From positions 1 through 49,298 of the IMG/VR virus record IMGVR_UViG_3300042946_000728: 49,298 nt of DNA; one strand, written 5' to 3'. The position numbers and the translations under genes were made by a program. The notes below the pieces were generated by a model that saw only the letters and a program-made list of their open reading frames with translations, had not been told where the DNA came from and did no database searches. Source of the DNA: a virus. Position 1 is the first letter of the stretch. The number at the start of each line of letters is the position of its first letter. Positions 35,301-41,210 of the stretch are shown piece after piece.

Positions 35301-37895
35301 CCGCTTCAATGCCTCGATTTCCTTCTTGAGCGCACTCCCAGCCTCTCCGCTCCACATCTTATCCCGCACCCCACCTAAGTTCCACAGATAGCTCGACGGC
35401 AGCGCCATCAGCAACGCCTCGCCCACACTGTCAGGCATCCGGTCTTTCAGCGCCCGGTTGAAATTGTTCTGCCACGCAATCGTCTGCGCCCCGATCAACT
35501 CGCGTTCCGCATCACTCAAAAGCGGGCTGAACCCATACTTCTGCGCAATGTCGTCGCCCATCAGCTTCCCCGCACCAACCATCACACCCACAGAGGAACC
35601 ATAGGCGTTCTGCAACGTCCCGTTGAGCCAGTTCTTGGCCTGCCCCGCAAAACTCTCGTCTCCAAGCAGCCTGTCCCGCGCCGCAATGAACGCCGGCAAG
35701 TTGAAATCCACCTTCCGCCGCGCCTCCTGCGCATACTCGGCCATGAAAGCCTCCCGCGCCGCATAGTCGTTGACCGCCGCAATGCGCTCCGGCTCGGTCA
35801 ACACCGCTTCTGCCACCATGCGCCCACCCATCGAAGCAAATGCTTCACCCGCCGCCCTGACCAATGCGGCTTTCCACGGGCTCATCGCCGGATTCTCCGC
35901 CTGCGCCTTCCGATACCGCTCGGCCGCGTCACTCGTCCCCGTCTTCGCCCACGCATTGAAAGCATCCTCGACCGACCCCATCCCCGGCTCGGTCCCGTAG
36001 GCCGTCTTCAACAACATCCTCGCGTCCTGCGCGCTCAACTGCCCCGTCTTGTGCAGCCACGCCGCATCCAAGCGCCGCTCCGAAGCCGAAACCCCAGCCT
36101 GCCGCGGGTCAATCTGCGCGATGATGGCCGCCCTTTCCCCGTCCGTGGCCGCCTGCCACTGATCCATCACGTCCCGCAACCTCTCCGCGTCCCACCGCCG
36201 CCCCTCCCAAGCCGCCTCGGCCTCCTTCGCCCAACCCTTCGCGTCCAGTTCCTTGCGAACCTCGGGCACCAAAGGCGTGCTCCCATAGGCCGACTTCTTG
36301 AACGACTCCGCAAAATCCGCCGGCATCCCCACATACTCCGGCATGCCCCGGTAGTAGTTGCCCGCCGCGAAACTCGGTGACTGTTGCGCCAACGGATCCA
36401 ACTCGACATACCCCACCCCGTATCTGTCGAACTTGAACTTGCCGATGGGCTCGTCCACCGTCTTCTTGCTCCACGGCAACGGCACACCCCAAAACTTCGA
36501 GCTTGTCTCTTTCGTCGCGTAGAGGACGCCCCCCTCCAGCTTGTAGCCCGGCGGCGCCTGAATGTCCGTCTGCCCCGCCAGCTTCGCGTTCAATTGCCGC
36601 TCCATCGCCTCCGGCGTGAACCACTCCGGCGGCGCATGCGTGTAGCCCGTCGCCTTCCGCACCTTCTCCGGCAACGCAATCGGCGCCTCCGCGGACAGCT
36701 TGGCCACCGCCTCCGAGGTCCGCCCGCTCATCTTGGCCGCCGTCCACTGATTGACGTTCTTGGCCGACCCCATCGAGTCCACCGCCGCCTTGAATCCCTC
36801 CTCGATTGCCGCCCCCACCGCCGCGTCCTTCGCCTGAAACTCGTTCCAAAGCGTCTCCATCAGGTCCGGCGCCGCCGGCCGAATCGGACTGTTCGACGGC
36901 TCCACCCCCGCCAGCGTCAACGCCAAGTCCGAAATGTAGCCCTGCACCGCCGCCGTCCTCTCCGGCATCCGCCCCGTGTTCGGCAACGTCTCCGTCTCCT
37001 TGTAGATGAGCTTGGCCTTGTCCGCCGCGCTGTCCTTCAAAAGCTGCTCCTTCCACGCCGCTTGATAGCTGACTTCCGCCTTGGCCCGATAGGCATCCAA
37101 CTCGGCCATGGCCTGCTTCTCGACCTTCGCCGCCACCACCCCCTCAAGCTGCGCCTTCTCCTGCTCCAACGCCTCCCGCTGCGCCCCGTCCACCCGGATG
37201 TCTTCCAACTTCCGGTCAATGTCTTTGATGCGCGCCCGGTCGCTGGCAATGTCCTTCCCAATCAGGCTCAACGCACCCGTGGCCGCCGCCGCCTCCTGCT
37301 TCAATACCCGCGTCCGCTCGGCCAAGTTCTCTTTCAACTCGGCGTCCGGCTTCAACTTCGCATCCGGCGCATACCCCGCCCACTTCCACGCCATGCCAGG
37401 CACCACCTTGTAGATATGCCCGTCCTTCTCCACCGTCTCTCCCGTGGTCGCCGGATCCTGCTCGATCAGCTTGCCGTTGTCGTCCCGCACATACGCCTTG
37501 CCAGTCACAGGGTCGAACATGGTGTTCGTCTTGCCCCACTTGCGCATGGGCGCCCCGCTCGGCGCCGTAATCGGAACCACCGTGCCATCAGGCCGCGTGA
37601 AGAATGCCACCGCATCACCCTTGAGCTTCCCGGCCTCCTCCTTGTTCGCCCTCTCCCGGTCGCGCTCCAAGGTCCGCTGCTCGCGCTCCGCCGCCGCCAG
37701 TGACCGCCGCGTCTCAGACGCCGCCCGCCTCTGCTCCGTCTCAGCCCTGCGAATCTCTTTCTCGCCGGCCGCCGTAGGTGTGAACGTCCCTGCGCTGCGG
37801 CTGGCCAACCCGCGGTCCACCAGACTCCGAAGCGTCTTGGAGTCGTTCGAGGCGCCACCGCCGGCAACCCGCATCAGGTCGTCAATGGATGCCAT
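20397..37895 (-). CDS. giant polyvalent virion protein (5,832 aa): ParB-like, MTase, SNF2 helicase and sigma modules
   Basis: A single open frame of 17.5 kb. In order I see: coiled coils (about 45-290); a long alpha-helical region to 1300; a Gln/Pro/Ala linker (1315-1400); a segment with REEVLHGA (about 1823) that looks like a degenerate metallopeptidase; a possible RelA/SpoT-like segment (2130-2270, KDINLKF with EVLVIQPAML); a ParB-like nuclease segment (2410-2490, VVPLSSL and DGNATAQAAMLAGW); a low-complexity linker (2600-2760); an N6-adenine methyltransferase (EPGAGIGHF at 2931, NVPF at 2996); an SNF2-type helicase (GVGGGKT at 3618, DEVH at 3789, QRDGRVFRQGN near 4147); a sigma-70-like domain (4560-4735); and a hydrophobic C-terminal region (5180-5560). 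The methyltransferase-helicase pair resembles DarB-type antirestriction proteins, which are injected with the DNA. Ejection into the host is inferred. Confidence 0.85.
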   Translation of the reverse strand: MASIDDLMRVAGGGASNDSKTLRSLVDRGLASRSAGTFTPTAAGEKEIRRAETEQRRAASETRRSLAAAEREQRTLERDRERANKEEAGKLKGDAVAFFTRPDGTVVPITAPSGAPMRKWGKTNTMFDPVTGKAYVRDDNGKLIEQDPATTGETVEKDGHIYKVVPGMAWKWAGYAPDAKLKPDAELKENLAERTRVLKQEAAAATGALSLIGKDIASDRARIKDIDRKLEDIRVDGAQREALEQEKAQLEGVVAAKVEKQAMAELDAYRAKAEVSYQAAWKEQLLKDSAADKAKLIYKETETLPNTGRMPERTAAVQGYISDLALTLAGVEPSNSPIRPAAPDLMETLWNEFQAKDAAVGAAIEEGFKAAVDSMGSAKNVNQWTAAKMSGRTSEAVAKLSAEAPIALPEKVRKATGYTHAPPEWFTPEAMERQLNAKLAGQTDIQAPPGYKLEGGVLYATKETSSKFWGVPLPWSKKTVDEPIGKFKFDRYGVGYVELDPLAQQSPSFAAGNYYRGMPEYVGMPADFAESFKKSAYGSTPLVPEVRKELDAKGWAKEAEAAWEGRRWDAERLRDVMDQWQAATDGERAAIIAQIDPRQAGVSASERRLDAAWLHKTGQLSAQDARMLLKTAYGTEPGMGSVEDAFNAWAKTGTSDAAERYRKAQAENPAMSPWKAALVRAAGEAFASMGGRMVAEAVLTEPERIAAVNDYAAREAFMAEYAQEARRKVDFNLPAFIAARDRLLGDESFAGQAKNWLNGTLQNAYGSSVGVMVGAGKLMGDDIAQKYGFSPLLSDAERELIGAQTIAWQNNFNRALKDRMPDSVGEALLMALPSSYLWNLGGVRDKMWSGEAGSALKKEIEALKRGLHSGVMTEPELRAAAGRIKTALDNYHSLVGGGRFTWENDLLNPRSKMGQALAAYQQTLSPSYWAAFEAAALNSQFDLEIQHKAMEYASQNNTIAESSFFGPLQQAFYGGQVAPMQEMGIEIASQLVGVGAGKLLTLGKWMGSAERLGLTLNRAGREISRLDGLAEKFFKLGKVERPIGGTLTVGQQARNLGVDFSKQLWASAGGEAMEEGVAAFGQSGATFGDAVAQAFAGFIGGVGMTGPHAAVGWAAAQYDIGKMRKAQEKALKQWVEDHNTRYPEEPITYEQAKTMQEYQNPQMVADLKGRLAAVVEKDAELARKLKTLPPVVWQAAGNGPAQQVVNPEISAAAGQRQALMVEYASILADMAGIGEGARRAVNELGGVADGDREAIDAAIRMVSLTPLTPTQEQALLNVGAYVRGNRIIVPDSFRAKVAKVAPETAKVYFGKTEADQLAEAAADGMVAAPPVVPQQAPQQQQAQAPVAPAKGKKPAAEKKQPVPVVQQAAPQTQQAVTPPVVAPPVTTQAGQQGGEEGPAAAPVKGGAAAGGPGTWRARIIFTPKGSKRPVTVTQSGQASSREAAERLFGARVKSLQRGADGEVVIEEIQAPESAQPVEAVNTTPEPVQETAESGQVAPVEAPATTNQQETGSKLLEAPAEPMAPAEGFDSEKWNQERDDRIKASKAAGNEHLDDQKRFVENSRGRTIYNVHDPKERGVIRTVDNRGNVYIKWKDKYSAEKNLATNGQTFLMPTDLKDYVFAPATQEAKPAPKAKKPKAAPKAKKAAAKSQKVTVGIGDMVLVPGVGSIRPQQMGQVVGFTNGDSMAVVNLRNGETVNLLASGLKKVGLPAYTEGVPSVFTEPVNGNTAVRMFGAAVPEAFSGKLPLKVVATDRLHVNKQWTQVVTAEQLAKMGAAQRGSFAPMPNGGMVYFRGTVYVDRATLAQNLAGLQPGQREAKIRATWREEVLHGATANVRSAEELAADWKALPEEAQRQVVMAYHAAELTKNGGDWKAAAATMPDAVLGMEFWRMYLSAKLDGATNEQVGMAQTVDAVTASNPGLAARIAEVLRDVARWLRDELLGTLDSEKRAEFEGVAAAIEAEVARLEAAGRPAEPAKAEAAEAPAAGDYVRSLEIERAFNLSSDEAAVLNLAIDAVEAAPGKWTTLAEGIQKEALRLASPQKSIRLSRVSDLGIAKKIAEKYLPAAVDQKPADADAELEALFADFEKFLPPAGAAPVPMAQRGQLKNAVRAIHGEALKQRDGFLADLVDAARQAGARPYREQFRNAVKKLGTAVSKIDRSPKIPSDLLRATVEAPAGGPGPARQVAARFIRAMEAKGYTVYSPGGVAGIYDRHADPASAYKDINLKFVKDGEGLDPIVKEVLVIQPAMLKAKSAIHKWYDIWRDAVNKLKTESDDARSTALLKTARRADYKVTQLAEAAANLDSTASMKARALGAQAESSVQSSPPISLTSFGKSGGSGKLESATERAFAFVSSLPIQEDTTAEGSDRQPIISENNIFDYAGDVDASRLAQYPDAIKEAFAYDKWDLVDGRVRVVPLSSLISRKNELQDARFLAGLKPDPRQTAIKGMLKNIEGDPTGKKRAPLDVSDNGDGTFTIIDGNATAQAAMLAGWTKIPVRVVEGVAAASAPTPIAAVADTPEAISAMSRLANGLWSRGVNTPEALARTLVERFPGRISPKTLSQVWANGSNSDPDQQVKWSEVYAGATAPAEKPEAPTNEGTDTIAPKEAVDDDLAASSIKEDTDNERDTSKPAAGRRGRKASSRRANPGRADGTSSGAGLGDLLSGLVGQRKAERNSGVARRRKRKLSPVDGREGTRADSGNDVAQPGGSGSSQGTAPDVGDAGNGGRGNRGGNTSDTGGTQERPATSGEPSVRERPPVGSPDRNHVIERGAELAPRGAISKIKANIRAIEIVKAMAAEGRQATAEEKAELVQFSGWGAVPQVFDDEKADEIAGGAITRYRETAKDYRERGSSWGGSSYWNDLAEKEEQEAEKLESWQKQWGKYHNSLKSLLTDAEYRGAKRSTINAHYTSTPIVAAMWDIAERLGFKGGNVLEPGAGIGHFFGLMPESLADRSRLFGVELEPLTAQILKALYPEADIQNAGFQNADIADNSIDLAISNVPFANVKVADRAMEAMGGPVENLHDYFFGKTLTKLKPGGVMVFITSAFTMDKGNSEIRRWLADRADMVAAYRLPNDAFKANAGTDVVTDIIVLRKKDGRPFEGAQDFITLGDSTTHKGDPIRVNGYFARNPGNVLGLLADDGEMFAGREDGKKEMTVHGDPNRPPEITLAQALPLLPENVFGSDASTSDARTYAGVVKMGNIVETDGKFYFHGQEAPDADLNNPKNAPRVRAFLEVRDALNGQYDLELSESATDEEIEENRKALNETYDAFVKKHGQMHDRKNKALFVDDPDYFRLAGAEVEKGRDKGIAAAVKDIAKSLRGKTEYTKADIFRKRVLAPRNEPTTADSLEDAFGISLGWRGRVDTSFIASLTGSTPEQVERALVERQIAVRDPDTGQILTREQYLSGNVREKLEVAQNSGPDYERNVRLLEAVQPERVGTEDILFSIGATWVPAEIYERFLRSLGYVGAKLTYMTGKDGATADRWTVDMKDSHRSGDGAAAFETRWLSVPEMMDSLLNFRRIEISNRDENGKKTVDDAATAASREAATKLNAHFIQWARTSESVSQELADIYNKEVNAHAQRNYDGQFLQFPWANKDFDIYPDKKNTIWRAIQEGFGLIAHGVGGGKTIIGSAIALEMRRLGMAKKPMIVVHNATLEGFAKEIARMAPTARVLVGRKDELTGDKRREFLMRIAAGDWDAVVIAHSTFGLIEDDPEVEIAHMTSLIDEMLDSLRAQGFDSLEEAKAMRRKPPTVKNLVKQIERLETAITKASERQTDTGLLNFQQLGVDALIVDEVHQFKKMPFSTKLEAKGIDGSFSKRGYSLFMRARYIQERMGGKNVFTMTGTPVTNTLGEIWNMVRLVAPRLLQEYGVTHFDQFVSKFARVATASEMTPGGDYKEVQRLSEVINIPEWATFLRLAADVKLGEDLVVKDRPGIKGGKPQLVTVNRTSAVAQWVQYIRRVLDAYGDLGADDFANNPSLTAVPMQAFMASRAAAVDIRLVEPRAKDEPNSKVNVMLDRAMELYQQTKDYKGTQVIFGDIFNNAKIDLFRAVAGTFRLPLDPEKSEGTTFNLYDDIRAKLIARGVPAEQIAVITDKKWDNDKKKQQLFDMVNDGTIRFVIGSTQKLGTGVNMQRRMIAAHHLDVPWTPAELEQRDGRVFRQGNIHGEMGVDVELWRYGMKDTLDAALWQKLETKQRFTTMALSGKVTGRSLEEADEVMTLAEQRAVLSGPFGQRMFEIGMRLKELDASREGHEREASSRRWGKEYAAKTLSREVKRAERNEPAMVEMEALGRAITADGIQITVGGQAFETRTAAAEAITEALRVPMADLNPVGGTSQQLPPVTNIAVNGVPIRLHVELSEKTTDQGEGFEERYITQLVPSYRLQTALDQDPNLNFGRVTSAATLYSRLEELSETVVSRRAEAANIIANQQKILDRADMDTWPYQEEYDRLKAELADLTEKEASRLAAEAEAGRAAAEDEDESVPPAASAPPVAMRDYMERQAGWLLEQARLRGYADFDEFFAQDNEAATRLMDLWSETHRRPIGGNVSGAEAGQDEAERRRRVEALTSDNLGLATYFAEKYSNIPNVEFDDRLQAARLGLVLAAETFDEARGVPFGAYASRIIKNELNGMFRSAVGAARRRGGELDAPMGQDGGTTGKDNVRAPESARVSAEDLATVREIVGTLPARPRRVWEALSAGRSMRDIGAEEGITGAMVHKIAKATRNTLRAELRRRGIESVDDVFPAVREEFPDRSAERRADMQDEEADKAAEGVAVAAASAPRVEQVQASIDHDAEMVAAYRAQTASSRTFAGAISDAENLARMATDPKEFYATMLRGRLDKLEFYAPGAKEAILDNRRNEALVAATINGMMEQMRDDITRAFGYPKFWQKNKKRLQGFLDEILPVAARLEVERIDDEGQFVFRTFNMRAGTMSEYKARAMQLREGDTVPTTEGVFILGPKIEGGRHLLLQTITADVQQKIYEDFHASYPEAAHYLDRWIMPGMEEARYMGPNGTMTAEFNRHALRDLFNQWPQELRDLFGAMPLEDMPYVEGYTPDVAEAKTLVAVISSLLNRFRSGARKIKAGEARRSGNIKNLFDGFSIRAMEAHREKIRVLTRQRLIEAAAVPLDSIPLEERGMFVPVDQTFNKLLDAIKLAKRLHPDAFPAITGALSPKDGAAMAKLLGDAFRLRGRGLMIHKEVERELMLGAVRQVSNNIITKILAGLLERLNAGLLATPFTTITNWASNELIKAVRTGNRLLYAVLSLAAGDVRAARLSGWEFAYLLRGFITDRMPSRQGQRIAAIVPRELFEDQTGLEAMEIDPTISVKQQLARLNVGGAFLQGVNYGGIDIGQKQQMAYAAYRAHAQVAWADAKRRGEIPAGTDKKAWTRNWMQTAPADLHRDVYLTTVLYLMDYQNVPAWLDPQQSMTATGQIFKRALLPFAKWPYNMARQLKRLTFDAALNTIMAGRTKQQRIEGMANLATMAGLVALGAAIAGADDDDDPILGASLDEEGRLLDAAFRTANRINISRLARIIFAHGAMRDVDFTLDDGSGESKDLWWRYRNYPYLKEAIMLGLFMVGKTGKGFEQLTDLSGEYVSMGILSKLSPWAMSSFDEGKSYPYRLGEGAYDLATAGIVPPPWRQLATRMVDPVTRRTRKVESLGYEAGPLDAIRVNTPGLSKTVPSTGTRKQSAFAPFSAEQWFKTESNFIKKTGFSPEDKSAAIDALRKQAVKLSMTPQEQVEFFRAAGLPVEKMNMRETSMTPSAQNIRTLASLGVGRESFGVTERTNRKTGTKTTMLSIPDPASVGYQPRGLQALRFFGGVNLMAVPRQTIYRDEDLAE
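29645..30031 (-). CDS. gene nested inside the giant gene, other frame
   Basis: A 128-aa protein read in the +1 frame relative to the giant gene, from ATG 30031 to TAA 29645. A perfect AAGGAGG (30047-30041) lies 9 nt before the ATG, the best ribosome-binding site noticed in the prophage. The product looks folded: acidic, rich in Leu/Glu/Trp helices (ARLLLGELTPEER, FLAWLDSARP, FLRWMDAKAHALI). The giant protein in the same DNA is low-complexity linker (Arg/Gly/Ser/Asp), so the nested frame seems the constrained one. Function unknown; family not recognised. It could be an older independent gene swallowed when the flanking genes fused. Confidence 0.75.
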   Translation of the reverse strand: MSATLQSPPLDAEDARLLLGELTPEERTGLRAGPDWETCFLAWLDSARPSAIREWLADERESFLRWMDAKAHALIVATMLHNREEVEVLKELLPMWETPEMEDEEIEAETPLTRAERKSALQLLESLA

Positions 37896-37898
37896 GGA

Positions 37899-38837
37899 TC
37901 AAGCGTAGTCGCCGCGGGCGCGAACCATGACCTTCGAGTTCTTGTTGCCGTAGGCATGAACCATTTTGGGTTGAGCGGCCGCCGCAGATGCCGTCCCGCC
38001 GTTCATGGCCTCCCACTCCTCCGGCGTGTAAAGCGGCTTGCCGTCCGCCGTCTTCGGAATGTTGCTCTTGTTGAAAGTGCTCTCTCCCTTGGCCCCCGTC
38101 TTGGCGCCCGTCTTTCCATCCAAATACTCACCCGTCCGGCTGTTGTAGGGCCGCCCGTCCTTGTAGCCCAAATCATCAATCCCGCCGCCGGATCCGCCCG
38201 CTTTCGAGTCGCCAGGCTTCGGCGTGCTCTTGCTGCCCAAGTAGCTCTTGGGATCGTGGACACCTTCACCCGGCGTCATGACCTCAGTGTTGAGGCCGCT
38301 GTAGCCCTTGGAGTCCATCTTGGCAAAGGTGTCGGCGCCGCCCTTCTTCCTTCCGCCCCCACCACCGCCACCGCCACCGCCACCGCCTTTGGGCTGCGCC
38401 GCTGCGGCTGCCTTGGTTGCCGCCGCCTGCTCGTTCAGCCTCATGTTGCGCTCGGCAAGTTCAAGCTGCTTGGCCTGCGCCTCCTCCTGCAACTTCTGGT
38501 CCCGCTTGGCCTCCTCTTGGGCAAGCATCTGAGTCTGCATGGCGTTGGCCGTCTGCTGCGTGTAGCGCATCTGACTGTCCGCATACTGCTGTTCCTGCAA
38601 CGCCTGATTCTTCGCCGCAAGCTGCTCCGCGAAGGTTGTGGGCTGAATGCCAGTCGGCGCCGCGGGGCCGGCCAAGTTGCCGCCTGCGTCCAGGCCGATG
38701 GTCTTCAGCGTGGCCAAAGCGTTCGAGTCACCAGCCGAGGCTGCGGCAGCCAGAGCGCGTGCCTTGGTCTGGTCCCCTTGCAGGTTGTAAGGGTATTCGT
38801 TGGCGTTTGGAAGCGGGAGAGAGGCGAGCGCACTCAT
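37899..38837 (-). CDS. Ala/Gln/Gly-rich virion protein with poly-Gly tract
   Basis: A 312-aa protein ending 3 nt before the giant gene. Residues 30-150 are helical with coiled-coil potential (many Gln and Ala); then a run of 12 glycines, then a Gly/Lys/Ser-rich disordered region with TPEEWEAMNGG near the end. The start at 38837 gives a normal N-terminus (MSALASLPLPN), whereas the longer reading is Arg/Pro-rich and unlike a protein. Its place before the giant gene suggests an internal or ejected virion protein. That is an inference from order. Confidence 0.6.
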   Translation of the reverse strand: MSALASLPLPNANEYPYNLQGDQTKARALAAAASAGDSNALATLKTIGLDAGGNLAGPAAPTGIQPTTFAEQLAAKNQALQEQQYADSQMRYTQQTANAMQTQMLAQEEAKRDQKLQEEAQAKQLELAERNMRLNEQAAATKAAAAAQPKGGGGGGGGGGGGRKKGGADTFAKMDSKGYSGLNTEVMTPGEGVHDPKSYLGSKSTPKPGDSKAGGSGGGIDDLGYKDGRPYNSRTGEYLDGKTGAKTGAKGESTFNKSNIPKTADGKPLYTPEEWEAMNGGTASAAAAQPKMVHAYGNKNSKVMVRARGDYA

Positions 38838-38844
38838 GGCGGTG

Positions 38845-39294
38845 TCAGTATTGGCGCTTGTGGCGCTTGGCGAGAGGTTTGGCGCCGGAGGATGAGGAAG
38901 ATGCCGAGGAAAGAGGTTTTGCGCCCGTGGTGCTTGCTTGGTCGCGGATGCCGGAAGACTCAGGCATGGTCGGCGCGGCGGGTGCGGGCGTGGCCGTGGG
39001 CGCAACGTAGGCGGGCTTGTAGTAGTCGGGGTTGCCCTCGGCAGGCGTGTAGGCGGGCGTGCGTGGCGCCATGGGAGAGCGAAGGGACGCCAGCGGGTTG
39101 GTGCCGCGCAATGCGGACGGAGGCGAGGCCAGCGGCGACTTGGTAACTGCCAGCGGGTGCGTTCCGCCAATGCCAGATTTCACAGAGGACCGCGTTGGCG
39201 CCGTTTTGGGCTTGGTCTGCTTGGAACCGGATGAGGAAACGGGCTTCGGAACGACTTTCGAGGATTTGACTTGGAAGGGGCTGGAAGTCGTCAT
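38845..39294 (-). CDS. disordered basic protein, hypothetical
   Basis: A 149-aa protein almost entirely of Ser, Pro, Lys, Thr and Ala, with repeated THPLA/TNPLA-type motifs (GGTHPLAV, RGTNPLAS). It has no predicted fold and a basic C-terminus. It is the first gene of the ejection-type block and is preceded by the dyad at 39323-39343. Basic disordered proteins are common inside phage heads, but this role is a guess. Confidence 0.55.
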   Translation of the reverse strand: MTTSSPFQVKSSKVVPKPVSSSGSKQTKPKTAPTRSSVKSGIGGTHPLAVTKSPLASPPSALRGTNPLASLRSPMAPRTPAYTPAEGNPDYYKPAYVAPTATPAPAAPTMPESSGIRDQASTTGAKPLSSASSSSSGAKPLAKRHKRQY

Positions 39295-39322
39295 ACCCGC
39301 GCAATCTCATGCAACCGGGGGT

Positions 39323-39343
39323 GTTGTCAATGCTTTTGCCGAC
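39323..39343 (-). promoter_or_regulatory. 21-bp late dyad, copy before virion block
   Basis: Left arm GTTGTCAA and centre TGCTT are clear, but the right arm (TTGCCGAC) is imperfect. It ends 28 bp before the ATG at 39294 and lies just after the terminase stop. It would drive the block of three virion genes including the giant protein. Confidence 0.6.
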
Positions 39344-39364
39344 AAACTGCCACAATATGCAGCG

Positions 39365-41137
39365 TCAGGAGCACTCGGCCACCCTGCGGCCGGCAGCGTG
39401 CGGGCCGGAGCGCGATGCGTAGTGGTTCTTGCGCCGTTGCTCCCTCGCCAGCTTCGTTTCCAAGGGCTCATAGAGGGTGGCCGCCGGCAGAACATGCGCG
39501 AGAATGGAGAGGAACATGACCCAATCGTCGTGCTCGCCATCCGCGGCAGCCTCGGAGCCGTCAGGGTGCGTGATGAAGGTGCGAATCTCGGCCAGCGCCC
39601 ACGGGCAACGGAGGTCAATCTCCTGCTCGCGGATGAGGGTGGCCAACTCTCCGACAATCTGCCGCTTACTGCTACTGTTGGTCTGGAACCCAGGCACAAG
39701 GACGGTCTTGCCGGTGCCCGCCTTCTTTCTGCTCCAAATGTTGCACTTGTGGCGCCGGAGGAGTTCCACGATGCCATGCAGGTTGTTCACTTCGGGCGCG
39801 ACGAGGCAGTTGCCATACCAGCGGGCGGTGAGCGCGATCCGCTCGGCCACAATGTCCAAGTCCTTGGTGCGGTCGTCGGGAAGGGTGGCGGCCACCAGCA
39901 TAGCGGTATGGTCGGCGTTGTCGGTGTCGGTGTAGCGTGCCCGGCCGATGCCCCAAGCATGGCAATCCGATTCGCGTCGGGATCCGGTGGCCTGCTCGCC
40001 GGTCATGAAGTCCGCGGCGCCGATGTAGCGCCGGCCCTCGGCTGGCTTCTCCCACACTCGCAACCACGATTCAGAGCGGGAAGTCTCGATGAACACGGGC
40101 ACGGCGGCTGTGTCGGGTGCTTCGAGCACGCCATACTTCGGAGGCGCGTGCAGTTCTTGGCCAACGGCGATTGAGGTTGTGCCTTCCGAGTCGAAGCGTG
40201 CGTTGCCGGAGGTCAGGAAGCACGTCACGGGGTCAGACGGGTATTCCTGCATGAACTTCCGCGGGTCGCCGTTACAAGCGGGCGAGTCAATCACTTGGCG
40301 GCGCCATTTCAGCTTTTCGGGTGGAACTTGGTAGAGCGCAACGAGGTCACGCTCGCCAGCATAGCGTGCTTCGCCGTCCAGGCTGTCCATGATGCTTTGC
40401 GCCTCCTTGGGTGTGCAGGGCGCCACCGAGTCATCAAACTCGAACCACGGGGCGAATACGCGAATGTAGTTGTTCCCCACCTTGCCAGCCTTGAAGTCCT
40501 CGAAGTCAACGGCCGCCTGCCACGTTTGGTAGAACACGCCTTGGGCGCCGTTCGGCGTGGATTCCATGACGACACAGGTGTCGGGGAGGTCCGGCACCGA
40601 GTTCATGATGGATTGCATGACGTATTCGCCGGAGGTCTTGCCCTTGCTGCGGTAGTGGGCAGCTTCGGAGGCGAGGAGGAAGTGGATGTCACCGCCCATG
40701 CCGGCGCGAGGGTCGTTGGCCGTTTCCTCGCGCACTTTCGATCCGTGCGAGAACTCGCGCTTGGTCTGCTTCGGGGTGTTTCCCCATGACGGGAACTTGT
40801 CCGTCTCAACGTAGCGGTCCCAGCACTCCATGAGTTTGGCGGTCGTGCCCAAGTCGTCGCCCAGGATGGCGCCATATCCGAGGTAGTTGCGAAGATGGGT
40901 GTAGCCGATGGCGAGGCAAACCGTGCTGGAGCCCCTGCGGCGGGGTTTGAGGATGATGATGCGGCAGGGAATCCGCTGGTCCCGGCAATGGCGGTAGATG
41001 GCCACCACGCGGCGCTGGAAGGTATTGGCGGAGGGGACAATCAGGCGGCCCGCTCGGTTGAGGATGGTGGAGCACGTTTCCATCCAGACAACGGGGTCTT
41101 GGCGGATGAACAGGGCGGCTTGTTGCTCTGGTGTCAT
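39365..41137 (-). CDS. terminase large subunit
   Basis: A 590-aa packaging motor. The ATPase has a Walker A variant (LKPRRRGSSTV, residues about 63-73) and Walker B (DIHFLLASEAAHY near residue 150). The C-terminal nuclease has the expected acidic residues: ADFMTGEQ near 373, PEVNNLHG near 441 and HDDWVMF near 548. The protein length is in the usual range. The terminase small subunit lies 3.2 kb upstream, so the two subunits are separated by eight genes, including an HNH gene. Confidence 0.92.
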   Translation of the reverse strand: MTPEQQAALFIRQDPVVWMETCSTILNRAGRLIVPSANTFQRRVVAIYRHCRDQRIPCRIIILKPRRRGSSTVCLAIGYTHLRNYLGYGAILGDDLGTTAKLMECWDRYVETDKFPSWGNTPKQTKREFSHGSKVREETANDPRAGMGGDIHFLLASEAAHYRSKGKTSGEYVMQSIMNSVPDLPDTCVVMESTPNGAQGVFYQTWQAAVDFEDFKAGKVGNNYIRVFAPWFEFDDSVAPCTPKEAQSIMDSLDGEARYAGERDLVALYQVPPEKLKWRRQVIDSPACNGDPRKFMQEYPSDPVTCFLTSGNARFDSEGTTSIAVGQELHAPPKYGVLEAPDTAAVPVFIETSRSESWLRVWEKPAEGRRYIGAADFMTGEQATGSRRESDCHAWGIGRARYTDTDNADHTAMLVAATLPDDRTKDLDIVAERIALTARWYGNCLVAPEVNNLHGIVELLRRHKCNIWSRKKAGTGKTVLVPGFQTNSSSKRQIVGELATLIREQEIDLRCPWALAEIRTFITHPDGSEAAADGEHDDWVMFLSILAHVLPAATLYEPLETKLAREQRRKNHYASRSGPHAAGRRVAECS

Positions 41138-41210
41138 GGCGCAGTTCTAAAGGAATCCTTAACTACTGGCAGGGCGTGGAGGGGGTTGGACCCTTCGCGC
41201 CCGTGTGCGG

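Noticed and set aside
36109-37056. A long minus-strand ORF in an alternate frame of the giant gene
   Set aside because: The product is mostly Gly, Glu and Arg in low-complexity runs, typical of an out-of-frame shadow.
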